A DNA stretch of 64,000 bases from the NCBI RefSeq assembly GCF_028583425.1, contig NC_072805.1, forward strand, positions 18,982,001-19,046,000, in the 5' to 3' direction. Of this stretch, positions 11,839-22,150 are shown one piece after another (position 1 is the first letter of the stretch; each line of letters begins with the position of its first letter). Below the pieces are notes generated by a model. It was not told where the DNA came from, did no database searches, and was given only the letters and a program-made list of their open reading frames with translations. Position numbers and translations under genes: made by a program. Source of the stretch: Eublepharis macularius (lineage: Eukaryota > Chordata > Lepidosauria > Squamata > Eublepharidae).

Positions 11839-11882
<44 letters not shown>
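11839..11882. repeat. GT dinucleotide microsatellite
   Basis: About 22 uninterrupted GT units lie just before the GATA-motif cluster. Confidence 0.95.
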
Positions 11883-11885
<3 letters not shown>

Positions 11886-11992
11886 TGATGTTTGTGTACA
11901 CATTCTTACATTGTTTTCAGAACAAGGAGCTGTTGCAGAGATGCCCTACAGGGTTAACCAACAACCGTGTAAAACAAAGCCAAGAAGGATGA

Positions 11993-12317
11993 TGCTATCT
12001 TATCAGCTTCCCACCGGCACTGCTGCTATCTTGACTGGGAAGGAGGGGAACTCACTCTCATCACGCCCCCATTCAATGATCTTATCAGTTTCACCTTCTT
12101 TAGGAAAACAGGGGGAAGGGGAGCCTGTTCGTCTAGTCCTCTTTCTAGCTAACAGTGTCAACCTTATCAAGGACTCGTGGAAAATATGCAAAGCCTCAGC
12201 TCATCAAACCTAAAATGGGATCTTATCAGCGCTGGCTGGGGGAGTGGACAGACCCAGAGGGCAGATGGGCCGTCATCTCTCCAGAACGATCTGCCTATAA
12301 AATGAATGGTTTATCAG
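11993..12317. promoter_or_regulatory. Cluster of GATA-factor motifs (candidate enhancer)
   Basis: Five TTATCA motifs (reverse complement TGATAA) occur within 320 bp, at 11999-12006, 12081-12088, 12163-12170, 12222-12229 and 12310-12317. Three of them are exactly CTTATCAG. Two further TATC motifs lie at about 11995 and 12027, so the left edge is a GATAAGATAG-type double site. The segment contains no recognised repeat and follows a GT microsatellite. It lies about 9 kb downstream of the CpG-island promoter, in the presumed first intron. Function is inferred only from motif density. Confidence 0.4.
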
Positions 12318-12632
12318 AAAGGAATTTAAATTGTGTCCTTTTAGGGCTTCTTTGCAATGTGGTCTTTTTGCCCCCTGCCCTGCACTCAATAAATGAAAGG
12401 AAATTGAGCTGCGGAAATCCCAGGAAACTCAAATGTTGATACCAACGTTTAAGCTTAATGATCCCTACCCCAGTTCTTGACAGGGCCCAGATCCCTCAAG
12501 AATGCAGTGGTTCTGAACCTGGCACTCAGAAATCTGAAGTAACGTTCCAGCTCTGGCTGGATCACATTACTCAGAACGGCATGTGCGCTGCTTGGTTCTG
12601 AGACCGTGCTTTCGTGTTAGGTTGGATGTGAG

Positions 12633-12876
12633 CAGGGCTTTTTTTCAGGGGGAACGTGGGGGAACGGAGTTCCGGCACCTCTTGAAAATGGTCACATGGC
12701 TGGTGGCCCCGCCCCCTGATCTCCAGACAGAGGGGAGTTGAGATTGCCCTCCGCGCCATGTGGCGCGGAGGGCAATCTCAACTCCCCTCTGTCTGGAGAT
12801 CAGGGGGCGGAGCCACCAGCCATGTGACCATTTTCTCTGAGGGCAACCCACTGAGTTCTACCACCTCTTTTCCTAG
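12633..12876. mobile_element. hAT-like MITE, copy 3, right end worn
   Basis: It starts CAGGGCTTTTTTTCAGG and keeps the central palindrome (CCTCCGCGCCATGTGGCGCG) and the CCACCTCTTTTCC block, but the final AAAGCCCTG is gone, so no TSD can be read. It shares its core with copies 1, 2, 7 and 8. Confidence 0.85.
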
Positions 12877-13189
12877 GAGCTACTTGCCCCATCCTACGAT
12901 AAGAACAACTAGAATAAAGAGCTATAGAATGAAAGAAAAAGATCCTCCATTTGTAACATTTATACAAGGACAAAGAATTCAGCTTTCTCTGTGCCTGTGC
13001 CTGCACAGAATGTTAATTTTATTTAGCACGAGGTATATCAATTTTAGCCGCAACGTTGATCCAGGGTATTTACTTTAAAAATGAAGGTCAGTCTTTTTCC
13101 CCACTCTAATTTGCTTGCTGTGAATGGGTTGTGAGAAGGCTCAGCATGATTAGAAGATCCACAGTTTACTACTTAAAAAAAATTATAGC

Positions 13190-13455
13190 TTGGAGAGCCA
13201 GTTTGGTGTAGTGGTTAAGAGCACGGGACTCTAATCTGGAGAGCCGGGTTTGATTCCCCACTCCTCCGCTTGAAGCTAGTTGGGTGACCTTGGGCTAGTT
13301 ATGGCTCTCTGGAGCTCTTTCAGCCACACCCACCTCACAGGGTGCTTTGTTGTTGGGACAATAGTAACATACTTTGTAAACTGCTCTGAGTGGGTGTTAA
13401 GTCATCCTGAAGGGTGGTATGTATATAAATTGAATGTTGTTGTTATTATCCCACC
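13190..13455 (+). mobile_element. tRNA-headed CORE-type SINE with L2-like tail, forward
   Basis: The A box GTTTGGTGTAGTGGTTAAGA and B box CGGGTTTGATTCCCC are well kept. The CORE-like TTGGGTGACCTTGGGC follows, then CACCTCACAGGGTG and the tail GTAAACTGCTCTGAGTGGG, ending in a GTTGTTGTTATTATT run. Confidence 0.88.
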
Positions 13456-13554
13456 AATTCATCTTCAAGGCAGTTTACAGGTAATAATTCAAATTATATA
13501 AAACTAATTGAAACTGTTAAAAGAACTGCAAAATAAAGAACAGCAGCCAAAATT

Positions 13555-14755
13555 TATTTTATTTTATTTTTATTTATTTATTTATATTTCAATTTATATA
13601 CCGCCCATCCCAGGGGCTCTGGGCGGTGAACAGTTTAAAATCGATAAAAACAAAAAACAACAATACTAAAATCAATATACAAAATAATAATGAAATAAAT
13701 TAACCAAGTGCAATGGTGGGGAGAACCCTCCCCCACTCCAAAGGTGGGAGGCCGACATGGCACCGCCCCCTTCAACCACCGAACGCCTGGCGGAACAGCT
13801 CCGTTTTACAGGCCCAGTGGAACGATAATATGTCCCGCTGGGCCCGGGTCTCCATTGACAGAGCGTTCCACCAGGCTGGGGCCAGGACTGAAAAGGCCCT
13901 GGCTCTGGTTGAAGCGAGGCGGGCTTCCTTAGGGCCGGGGACCACCAGTAAATATTTATTCGCTGATCGAAGCGATCTCTGGGGAATGTACAGGGAGAGG
14001 AGGTTCCGAAGATATGCCGGTCCCAACCCGCTCAGGGCTTTAAAGGTAAGAACCAACATTTTGAAACTGATTCGGAATTCAACCGGAAGCCAGTGCAGCT
14101 GGCGCAGGACAGGTGTGATATGTGACTGGTAAGATATACCAGTCAGGACCCGTGCTGCCGCATTCTGGACCAATTGTAGTTTCTGGATCAGGCCCAGGGG
14201 TAGCCCAGCGTAGAGTGAGTTACAGTAATCTAGCCTGGAGGTGACCGTTGCATGGATCACTGTAGCCAGGTCCTGGGGCGTCAGGTAGGGGGCAAGTTGC
14301 CTGATCTGACAAAGATGGAAAAATGCAGACTTGGCAACCGCCGTGACCTGGGCCTCCATCGATAGGGAGGCATCCAGGAGCACACCCAGACTCTTCACCA
14401 CTGGCAAAGTTGCCAGATGCCTCCAGAGCTCTGACCAGATTGTCTGGGGCCGTGTCTGGCCGGCCGTCCATCAACAGAAAAAGCTGGGTGTCATCCGCGT
14501 ATTGATGACAGCCCAGCCCAAACCTCCGCACCAACTGGGTGAGGGGGCGCATGTAGATGTTAAATAACATCGCGGAGAGTATCGCCCCTTGGGGAACCTC
14601 GCACACCAAAGGGTGACGGGGTAATAAATCTCCCCCGAGCGCCACCCTCTGTCCCCGACCCTGGAGAAAGGAGACCAGCCATGGGGGAAGGCTCTTCTCT
14701 TCTCTCAAACCTCTGGCAGCAGAGAACACATAAGAGTTTTCACAGAGTCTCAAAA
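13555..14755 (-). mobile_element. L2-like LINE, 3' half of ORF2 and 3' UTR
   Basis: Minus-strand frames encode the RT core VPQGAILSAMLFNIYM and YADDTQLFL (catalytic YADD), then the post-RT block LDYCNSLYAGLPLGLIQKLQ, LVQNAAARVLTG and the C-terminal FSVLAPAWWNALS. This is the L2/CR1 (Jockey group) layout, and the C-terminus is L2-like rather than CR1-like. The frame is broken between 14220 and 14407. The 3' UTR (13555-13700) reads ACCGCCCATCCCAGGGGCTC in plus orientation, a block shared with the L2-tailed SINEs here. Confidence 0.85.
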
Positions 14756-14849
14756 GATAGGTACTTAGGGGCCAACACAGAAAAGGCCCAGTCCAAAGCT
14801 ATATGTTTCGAAGATGGAGGTACCTGGAACAGAGCCCCAGTTCAAGATA

Positions 14850-15062
14850 GGATTGCCAACTCTGTGTTGGGAAATTCCTGGAGATTTGGGGGTGGCGCTG
14901 AGCCTGTGAAGGGTAGATTTTGAGGAGGAGGAAAGGCACCTCAGTGGTGCATAAAGCCCACCCTTGAACGCAGCCATTTTCCTCAGAGGAACTGATCTCT
15001 GTTGTCTAGAGACTGGTTGTAATTCTGGGAGATCCCCAGGCACTACCTGGACATTGACCCTA
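14850..15062. mobile_element. Repeat of the GTTGGCAACCCTA family, reverse
   Basis: Starts ATTGCCAACTCTGTGTTGGG, contains GAAATTCCTGGAGATTTGG-type sequence and AACTGATCTCTGTTGTCTAG, and ends with CACTACCTGGACATTGACCC. Confidence 0.65.
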
Positions 15063-15426
15063 GCTCAAGGCCATAACCTGTGGTTAGATAGTCCTTCATA
15101 TACCTTGACCATTTATTTTTAGGTATATCCTGGCTTTCTGGCATTCTAGAGTTCAAAGCAGCATCATAAAAGACTGCCAAGATTTATCTTATCAAAGCTC
15201 TTACCAGACAAGGAAACGCTTAGCTTGCACAGACTTATTGCTCCATGCGATTTCCAACTATCTACTGGTTTTATAGATCAAAATCAACACTCTGAACTGA
15301 ACCCAGAAACAAACTGGCAGCCAGCTTAAGCACTTTGAGGTCAAGAAGCATAGCAGGCCAGCGCACAACCAACTACTGCTGTTCAGAGATGCCAGATTAC
15401 AGAATCTCAGCTCAGAACCTCACAGC

Positions 15427-15633
15427 TCCTAGGCTCTGTCAATTTCATCTCCCCTTCTGGGAGACTAAGATGAAATTAACAAACCCTCTGAGGAGAGATC
15501 TCCTCCTGCTCTATGTAGAAAGGTGAAATTGACAGACCCTTTGACTCTGTCTTTTTAAACTGTGCTTCCCGGCTAACACTGCGTCTCCCTACACTTGAGC
15601 GTTCTCGTGGAAGATGTTTTGTGTAAAGAGACT
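15427..15633. mobile_element. Palindromic MITE, second end-type, left-truncated
   Basis: The interior (GGCTCTGTCAATTTCATCTC, TTAACAAACCCTCTGAGG) and the right end (TGTGTAAAGAGACT) match the copies at 18019 and 44021, and CTAAG follows at 15634-15638. The left third is missing. Confidence 0.7.
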
Positions 15634-16025
15634 CTAAGCAGAACTACAGCATGGGGAGGGGGGACTCCAACATTAGCCTTCTCCTGCAACCTCTTTCTCT
15701 CTCAGTGGCCACATGAAGCAAATAAAAAAGCATTTGAAAAAGAAAAGCATTATGTATATTGAAATGATCAGCCATTACCATTGCTAGGAGTGATAAACAG
15801 GGATGTTCGGACGCCCGCCTGTTTGGCTCACATCCTGTTTGCCAGTCACAAAAGGGGAGCCGGTTGTTCAACAGACTGCTCATCGACCTATTGGCTGTTG
15901 TCTGACAGGCTGCTTAACTGAATCTTTTCCGATCAGTGCAGTACAGTGTAGTCAGGATTTTCTTTTACACATATCTATCTATTGAATTATTTCATTTACT
16001 TCGCTTATACTGAATCAGACCCTTG

Positions 16026-16111
16026 CAGAGCAATCCTAAGCAGAATTACTCCAGTCTAAGCCTATTGAAATCAATGGGCTTAGACTGGAGTAACTGCTTA
16101 GGATTGGGCTG
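16026..16111. mobile_element. Near-perfect 86-bp palindromic MITE, TSD TTG
   Basis: It starts CAGAGCAATCCTAAGCAG and ends in its near inverse, with TTG on both sides (16023-16025 and 16112-16114). Removing it restores the tRNA-Ala SINE sequence GACCCTTGGTCTATC, so the boundary is exact. Confidence 0.88.
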
Positions 16112-16140
16112 TTGGTCTATCAAAGTCAGTATTGTCTAAG

Positions 16141-16504
16141 AGCTAAGCTACAAGAGACGGGTTACACAAGGAAGAGCACGTGAAGGGAGTTGCAATGTTA
16201 GCTGGGAAGCTGAGTTTTAAAACAGATCAGAAGGCTTTGTCAATTTCCCCTCTCTACAGAGCCAGCAAAGATGGTTCCTCAGAGGGTTTGCTAATTTCCT
16301 CTTTGCCTCTTCCAAGGGGAGGTGAAACTGAGAGCCTTTGGGAGGCAAAGAGGAAATTAACAAACCCTCTGAGCAGCCATCTCCCTGGCTCTGTAGAGAG
16401 GGGAAATTGACAAAGTCTTCCGATCTCTTTTAAAACTCCCCAGCTAACATTGCAACGCTCTTCACGTGCTCCTTCTCATGTAATTCATCTCTTGTAGCTT
16501 GGCT
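16141..16504. mobile_element. Palindromic MITE at a CTNAG target, copy b
   Basis: The ends AGCTAAGCTACAAGAGA and TCTCTTGTAGCTTGGCT are flanked by perfect CTAAG (16136-16140 and 16505-16509). It matches copy a along its length and sits at almost the same place in a second tRNA-Ala-headed SINE (15995-16645). Confidence 0.88.
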
Positions 16505-16649
16505 CTAAGACTCACAGCAGCTTTCCAGGGTCTCAGACAGAAGTCTTTCACATTTCTGTCTACTTGATCCTTTTAACTGGAGAGACGAAATATGAGACCT
16601 TCTGCATGCAAAGCAGATAGACTGCCACAGAACCAGGGCCACATCATCT

Positions 16650-17530
16650 AAGGAAAGTCCTTCAGAGGAGCAGACCTGCCACATTCCTCAATGATTTTCC
16701 TTTCTCAGGGACAATCCCGTATACCAGCTGCCACTCATAGCTATCTAATTCAAAGGCATAAAGAAGTCCTTTCCCAACCCAACCACTTTCTTTCTTGTTG
16801 TTGAGGAAGCAGTAAAGCAGAGAAAACCTGCCCTCTCTTCTGCCATCTGGCCATTCCCCTGCTTACAAATTACTGCTCACTTGCACGATGCCTCCCCAAT
16901 CCCTGCTGCCCAAAGCAGAGTCTGATTTCTTACATTTTTGCACAGAAGGGTTTGCCGAAAGTTCTGTGGCTCATTGAAAGGGCCTTAACGTTCGCACTCG
17001 CACTAGGATTCTCATACTTCTGGCCACACCGATCCCAGCTGTCCCCACCCACCCTCTTCTTGACCACGTCAGCCCTCCCAAACGGGTTGTTTTCTGCTTC
17101 GACCGGGCGTGATTAACAGTTCCGATTCCAGAGCCATTATCAGAAGCAGAATGCATCCTGCGGTTCTGCCAAGGCCACCAGTAGTAATTAAAGACTGGCT
17201 GCGTAAACATGACTGGCACCAAGCAGGGACCACAACCCCAGAGTTATTGTAGAGTAGGGAGGGCTAGCTTGGGAGACTGGAGGGAGATGGCTCAGAAGGT
17301 GGCTGAATCACAGTAAAAGGCGTGGCACGAGAGGTGGAGGGGATCTAGAAGTCTGTTCATAGGCCTACGTAGCATCCCACGGAGCCAGCTGTCGCTTCGT
17401 GGGGGGTGGCTGTGAGGTCAGAAGCAGTACTTTGCAGTTAAACAGTGGCAGCGCCCAGGCCAGAGCCGTATGGAGGCAAGGGGTGAGTCATGCTTCCAGC
17501 TTGGCACAGCCAGCCCCGTCAAAGGGCACA
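16650..17530. other. Presumed intron sequence with nothing recognised
   Basis: Mostly single-copy-looking DNA. No exon or clear repeat was seen before the GTTGGCAACCCTA-family copy at 17537. Confidence 0.45.
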
Positions 17531-17536
17531 GAAAGA

Positions 17537-17747
17537 GCTTCCAACCTGCAGGTGGAGCCTAGAGTTCTCCTGGAATTACAACTGACCTCCGGACTACAGA
17601 GATCAATTCCCCTGGAGAAAGTGGCTGTTTGAGAGGCCAGAATCTATAGTGTCATCTCCTTATTGAGCTCCTTCCTCAAACTCCACCCTCCTTAGGCACT
17701 GCCCCCAAATCTCCAGGAATTTCTCAAACTGGAGTTGGCAACCCTAG
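17537..17747. mobile_element. Repeat of the GTTGGCAACCCTA family
   Basis: Starts TTCCAACCTGCAGGTGGAGC, contains GATCAATTCCCCTGGAGAAA and CCCAAATCTCCAGGAATTTC, and ends GAGTTGGCAACCCTA. Confidence 0.7.
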
Positions 17748-18018
17748 GCACAGCTTAGTGGCTGAGCCCATTTTTTGCACACAGAATCCCCCAGCATATC
17801 CAGTGAAAGAAGGGCTGGTAGGGGGAGATGGGGAAGACCCTTCTCTGGCCCAGAACCTGGAGAGCTGTGGACCAGCACAGGAATGGGTGGACAGTGGGAG
17901 GCAGCTTTATACATTCACATGCGCCAGCATCCACCGAGTCAAACTCTCACATAATGCAGAGGCCAGGGGCTGGGAGTAACCAACCTGATGAACACACAGG
18001 CAGATGCCATCTACTGAG

Positions 18019-18336
18019 AGTCTTTGTTCATGAGATGTCTTACATGAGGACACTCAAGTGTAGGAAGACGCAATGTTAGCCGGGAAGCATAGTTTAGTTT
18101 CACATCTCTACACAGAGCTGGCAGAGATCGCTCCTGAGAGAGTTTGTTAATTTCATCTTCGCCTCTGTGAAGGCTCTGTCAATTTCACCTCCCCTTACAG
18201 GCCGCAAAGATGAAATTAACAAACCCTCTCAGGAGCCTCTGCCAGCTCTATATAGAGAAATGAAACTGACAGAACCTTTGCAGTTCCCAGCTAACTTCAC
18301 ATCTTTTCTACACTTGAGCATCCTCGTGCAGAGACT
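18019..18336. mobile_element. Palindromic MITE, second end-type
   Basis: It starts AGTCTTTGTTCATGAGATG after CTGAG (18014-18018) and ends CCTCGTGCAGAGACT at 18336. The right-hand CTNAG is not kept. The interior holds TAGCCGGGAAGCATAG and the GTTTGTTAATTTCATC block with its inverse. A tRNA-Ala SINE piece follows at once. Confidence 0.75.
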
Positions 18337-18515
18337 TTTTGTCCCTTGGTCTGTCAATCAAGATCACTCTTGTCTACTGTGACTGACAGCAGCTCTCCAG
18401 GGTCTCGAGCAGAGGTCTTTCCCATCACTATAACCTGACCCTTGTTTACCTGGAGAAGCCAGGCCTTGTACTTGGGGTCTTCTGTATGCAAAACAGATGC
18501 TCTGCCCCTTCATTC
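18337..18515 (-). mobile_element. tRNA-Ala-headed SINE
   Basis: Contains CCTTGGTCTGTCAATCAAG, AGCAGCTCTCCAGGGTCTCG, GTCTTCTGTATGCAAAACAG and CAGATGCTCTGCC on the plus strand, the reverse of the tRNA-Ala SINE. The head is worn. Confidence 0.72.
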
Positions 18516-18519
18516 ATCC

Positions 18520-19590
18520 CCAAGGATTCATGCTTGTGGCTTAGCAGTGGAGCTGATACGTTCAGAAGCAGACCTGTACCCTAGCAATTGATAAGCCGCA
18601 CCTACAGTCAAGTTTGCTAAAGCAGAAGTAATGGCTGTAGAATAATGGAGGGCTTAAGAGCAAGCCCAAAGAAGCTTTCTTCTTAAGGGTTCAAAGCTTA
18701 TGGAAATAGGCCCGTCAGGTGACTTTTCTCCCACCTGACCCAGCAAATTCCTGTGATCTGGCTCCGTACATTGCAACAGGCGCCCAGACGTGAAATGCTA
18801 CGCCAGCTCTTCCAGATTTTTATGGCTTGTTTTGCAAACTAGGTGAAAAATAAAGTTGTTATCCATTAACATAAAAAGTAGGATACGTCTCCACTGGGCG
18901 ATCTTAATCCATTTTAACTAGTGTGGCTTTTCCCCAAGGAACTCTGGAAACATGCAAACACATAACCTATTGCATTTCCCCTAGCTGTTAATAATATTTT
19001 ATTTGTTTAACTGAATATCCTAGCTGTTGACTGTATGGACTTGCATTGTGTCATCTGCCTTAGGACTCAGTAAGAAAGGCGGATTATAAACAAACAAACA
19101 AACAACTGGAGTTTGGCCAAATGGGCTAAGGCTTTCTAACAGAAGTCTTGCCAGTTCTCTCAAAATGACATCTCCCAGGGATCTTGAGAAATCGGGGCAG
19201 ATGAGTAGTTTCAAAAGCTATTTTTTTAAGCCAGCAGCACAGGTGCATCTAAAAACTTCGACCAGGGACAGGGCATTTCCAGATATAAATAGACAAATAA
19301 GGAATAGGGCTATGCAGTAAGGAAATGGTTCAAAGTGGTGCTTTGATAAAGGGGTAGGGACTGTAGACTATACTACTGAGCACTGGCAGCTATGGAAGAT
19401 TGTTACATCGTGTTAAATTGCTTATGTTTTGTTTCAACATTATTGCAGCTCTGTATTAGATTTCTGCAATCTATACCCTATGGAATTGTTTATGGAAAGT
19501 CCCAGCTGTTGATCGTATTGACTTCCACACTGTAATCTGCCTTGAGTCTCAGTGGGAAAGGAGGTCTATAAATAAATAAAAAAAGAAAAA
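18520..19590. other. Presumed intron; two SINE/LINE tail fragments only
   Basis: Fragments of a tail reading ATCTGCCTTAGGACTCAGTA (about 19051) and ATCTGCCTTGAGTCTCAGTG (about 19534) recur here, at 5460-5560 and at 61430-61480. They look like 3' ends of one old SINE or LINE. No gene was recognised. Confidence 0.45.
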
Positions 19591-19594
19591 CCAT

Positions 19595-19880
19595 CTAGGG
19601 CTTGGATTGTCTCATCGTACGGTTTTCAAGGTTTGGTCACATCATGAGAAGACAAGATTCTCTGGAAAAGTCAATAATGCTAAGAAAAGCGGAAGGCAGC
19701 AGGAAAAGAGGAAGACCTAAAACGAGATGGCTTGACTCAATAAAAGAAGCCACGTCCTCCAGTTTGCAGGATCTGAGCAAGTCTGTTAATGATAGGACGT
19801 TTTGGAGGTCTTTCATTCATAGGGTTGCCATAGGCCAGAGGTGATTTGACAGCACATAACACACAAACACACACACACAC
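19595..19880 (+). mobile_element. BovB (RTE) LINE 3' end
   Basis: A plus frame (19602-19844) encodes FGHIMRRQDSLEKSIMLRKA and RKRGRPKTRWLDSI, ending in WRSFIHRVAIGQR. This is the conserved C-terminus of BovB/RTE ORF2 (compare SLEKTIMLGK...RMRWLDSITD...VHGVAKS in ruminant BovB). The 3' UTR is short and ends in an AACACACAAACACACAC run, as expected for RTE tails. Confidence 0.9.
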
Positions 19881-21100
19881 AGGGCTTGAATCATATGTGG
19901 GTCAAATACCCAATTTAAAAAAAAAACACTGTTTATTACAATTCTCAATTAGCACTTTGTTTGCATGCGCATGCATGCTGTTGCACTGTTGCTTGGGGAA
20001 CGCAGTGCATGCATGAGGGAAGGTGGTGCTTTGCGCAGGCAGCCCTACAATGCCCCCTTTAACTTTCTTTCCATACACATCATGCATCATCACGCTTTGC
20101 CCCATGATTTGCTGCTGGCACATGCTTCAGCGTGGTCCCTCTCACAGAATAAGAGAGCATATTTTCTCAGTGCCCTGGGGCACACGGGATCCTGAGAGCT
20201 GGATTGTTCCCTAAATCACATTCCCCTTTACAAAAAAAAAAATCTCATCTCAATTTTAGCACACAAAAGAACCCTTTTCCTGGAGGCTACCCAGCCTTTG
20301 TGGCTCATGAAAGTGGACTGCACAGGCATGTAGATAAATATATATTCAAAGGACAGCTCTTTTTAATTGCAGACTAATAATCTCAGGACAAGGGGGCTCG
20401 AGATATAATGAACATGAATATTATGAGCAGGGGAAATTCACGTTATGAGCTCATAATTTTGAAGCTTCCGGCATCACCAGAAATGGGTCTCAAGCCACTC
20501 TCTTTTGAGCCTGGCTATTGAAGACCCTTCAATTGTATGCTTCACATGCAAACCCCAAACTGCCCACCCGTAACCCTCCCCAAATTGTGTTCTCCTAGAA
20601 CACAAATCATCCACAGACTTTCCCTCGAGGTCAGAGAGAGATCTAAAACCATCTTTGTTCCCCTGGACAACCAAAAGGCAGTACAGATGGTAGACTCGAA
20701 GATCTCCAAAGCATCGAGCCTGCACAAAGCTTTAGCAAAGCCAACAGTGCCTGCAGCCATCTAGACCTTGGGGTGATATTATTTTGCTCCTGTGTGGAAA
20801 GAAAAATCTTACATACTTTCAGGTGGGTAGCCCTTTTGGTCTGTAGACCCCCCCCCATACAGTGCTTTGAACACATCTAACCTGCTGCCCCTACTAAGCC
20901 TCAGAGCTACCTGACATCTGTCCTCCTTTCATCTGCCCACTTGGAAAGCAGGGTGCAAATTCAAACACATTTCTAGGGTAAACACATTCCTTCGTGCACC
21001 CTTACTTCCTAGTAATCACAGCTAGAACTGGACTGCAGAACATTTTTTAAAATTATGTGAAATGATGCAAATTTAATATCTGGATCACATATGCTTTGGG
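19880..21100. other. Unassigned sequence next to the CpG island
   Basis: No repeat or exon was identified with confidence. The stretch includes an AT-rich palindromic patch (CACGTTATGAGCTCATAATT near 20440). It would be the start of intron 1 if the island promoter fires toward lower coordinates. Confidence 0.45.
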
Positions 21101-22150
21101 CAGCATTCCTGTCGTCCGATTTGTGCTCCGCGGGAAAGCCTTTCTGCCTACTTTGGTCCCCCAAGCGGAGGTCAGTCGTCACGATCCCCGTCCTTTGGTG
21201 ACCCACCTAAATGAAGCTGCCCCCCTCGCGACCGAGAGGCAGGGGGCGACACTTGCCTCCAGCGCCTGGCGGGGGATCCAACGCGCCCCCTAAACCGACC
21301 TCACAGGACTGTTGTGCAGCTGGGGAGTCGCTCTGCGCTCCTCGGAAGGGGGAAGAATCGACAGCACGAGGGAGCCGCGAACGGCCGCCGGTGCTGGGCC
21401 GGGCCGGGCGTCCGCAGGCACGGCCGTCGCGCCCCCTCCCAGTCGGGCTGGAGGGGCTGGAGAGACCGGGCAACGCCGTCCCCTGCGCCGCATCGCGGAG
21501 GGGAGACGCGGGACCGACCCGTTCCAGAGGCGCCGCCGCCCGAAGGGCCCCACCCGCCGCCGGCCCGTCCCGCTCGGCCGCCCCGCCGCGAAGCCCCTTC
21601 CTTACCTGCTGCGCGCCGGGAGCTGGAGGCGCCCGCCGGGTGCTGCGCTGGGCGCTGCCCGCCTCGCCTGCCGCCTCCCCGTCGTGCCGTGGCAAGCCGA
21701 GCCGCTCGGGGGCGCAGGCAGCGGCCGAGGCTGGCGCCAGGGCTGGCGACGGCGGCCTCGGCTGGGCTCCCTCCCGCCGCTCCCTCGCCCGGCTCGGCTC
21801 CCTCCTAATCCGTCCCAGGCGCGCCGTATTCCTCCGAGCCGAGGGGCAGCGCCGCTTTCCCAGTCTCCAGTCCACCGGGGCCGACAAGGCGGAGGCGCGT
21901 GTTAGTTACTCCGGGGTAAGGGCAGGGCCTTGCGGGCGAAGCGGGGCCGAGGTGCGCCGAGCGGTGTGACGTCTTGCCCGGGGAGCATCCGGCCCTCTCC
22001 CTCCAAAGGCCGCCTCGAACTCGCTCCTCTCCGCCGGAGTCCTAACGCGAGTTACGCCCCTTCGAAGCTTCCCTGGATTTAGGAGGGCGGGACTCCGTTC
22101 AGGTTGGTCCTTTGCAGCCCCTCGCCGGGCAAAATAGCGCAAGAGAAAGC
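21100..22150 (-). promoter_or_regulatory. CpG island promoter, probably of DOK4
   Basis: About 1 kb is extremely G+C- and CpG-rich, in sharp contrast to the repeat-rich AT-leaning DNA around it. It carries many GC boxes and a CRE-like TGACGTC at 21967-21973. A consensus donor (CAG/GTAAGG) on the minus strand ends an exon at 21606, which points to transcription toward lower coordinates. In human the gene about 25 kb downstream of CCDC102A in the same orientation is DOK4, and the island here is about 25 kb from the CCDC102A stop. The promoter call rests on sequence; the DOK4 name is inferred from gene order only. Overlapping open frames on both strands here are a composition effect. Confidence 0.75.
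21606..21900 (-). other. Putative non-coding first exon in the CpG island
   Basis: The lower edge is set by the minus-strand donor CAG/GTAAGGAAGG, with the last exon base at 21606 and the GT at 21605-21604. The upper edge (transcription start) cannot be read from sequence and is a guess. If the gene is DOK4, its first exon is 5' UTR and the ATG lies in exon 2. I looked for the N-terminal DOK4 PH-domain exon at lower coordinates and did not recognise it, so it probably lies before base 1. Confidence 0.45.

Larger units (their letters stand above)
15995..16645 (-). mobile_element. tRNA-Ala-headed SINE interrupted by two MITEs
   Basis: Segments 15995-16025, 16112-16140 and 16510-16645 together are one SINE, with TTATACTGAATCAGACC, GGTCTATCAAAGTCAGT and CCAGGGTCTCAGACAGAAGT plus CTTCTGCATGCAAAGCAG. 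The 86-bp palindrome and the 364-bp MITE have inserted into it. Confidence 0.82.

Noticed and set aside
13195-13265. Possible tRNA gene (A and B box present)
   Set aside because: It is the head of a CORE-type SINE with a LINE-like tail; it does not fold as a full tRNA and is repeated in the window.
20537-20764. 75-codon frame with LDNQKAVQMVDSKISKASSL
   Set aside because: No domain recognised and overlapping frames on the other strand; too short to support.
21211-21969. Plus-strand 252-codon frame and overlapping frames in the CpG island
   Set aside because: Pro/Ala/Arg-rich on both strands, no domain, and explained by GC content with few stop codons. The splice donor points to a minus-strand non-coding exon.
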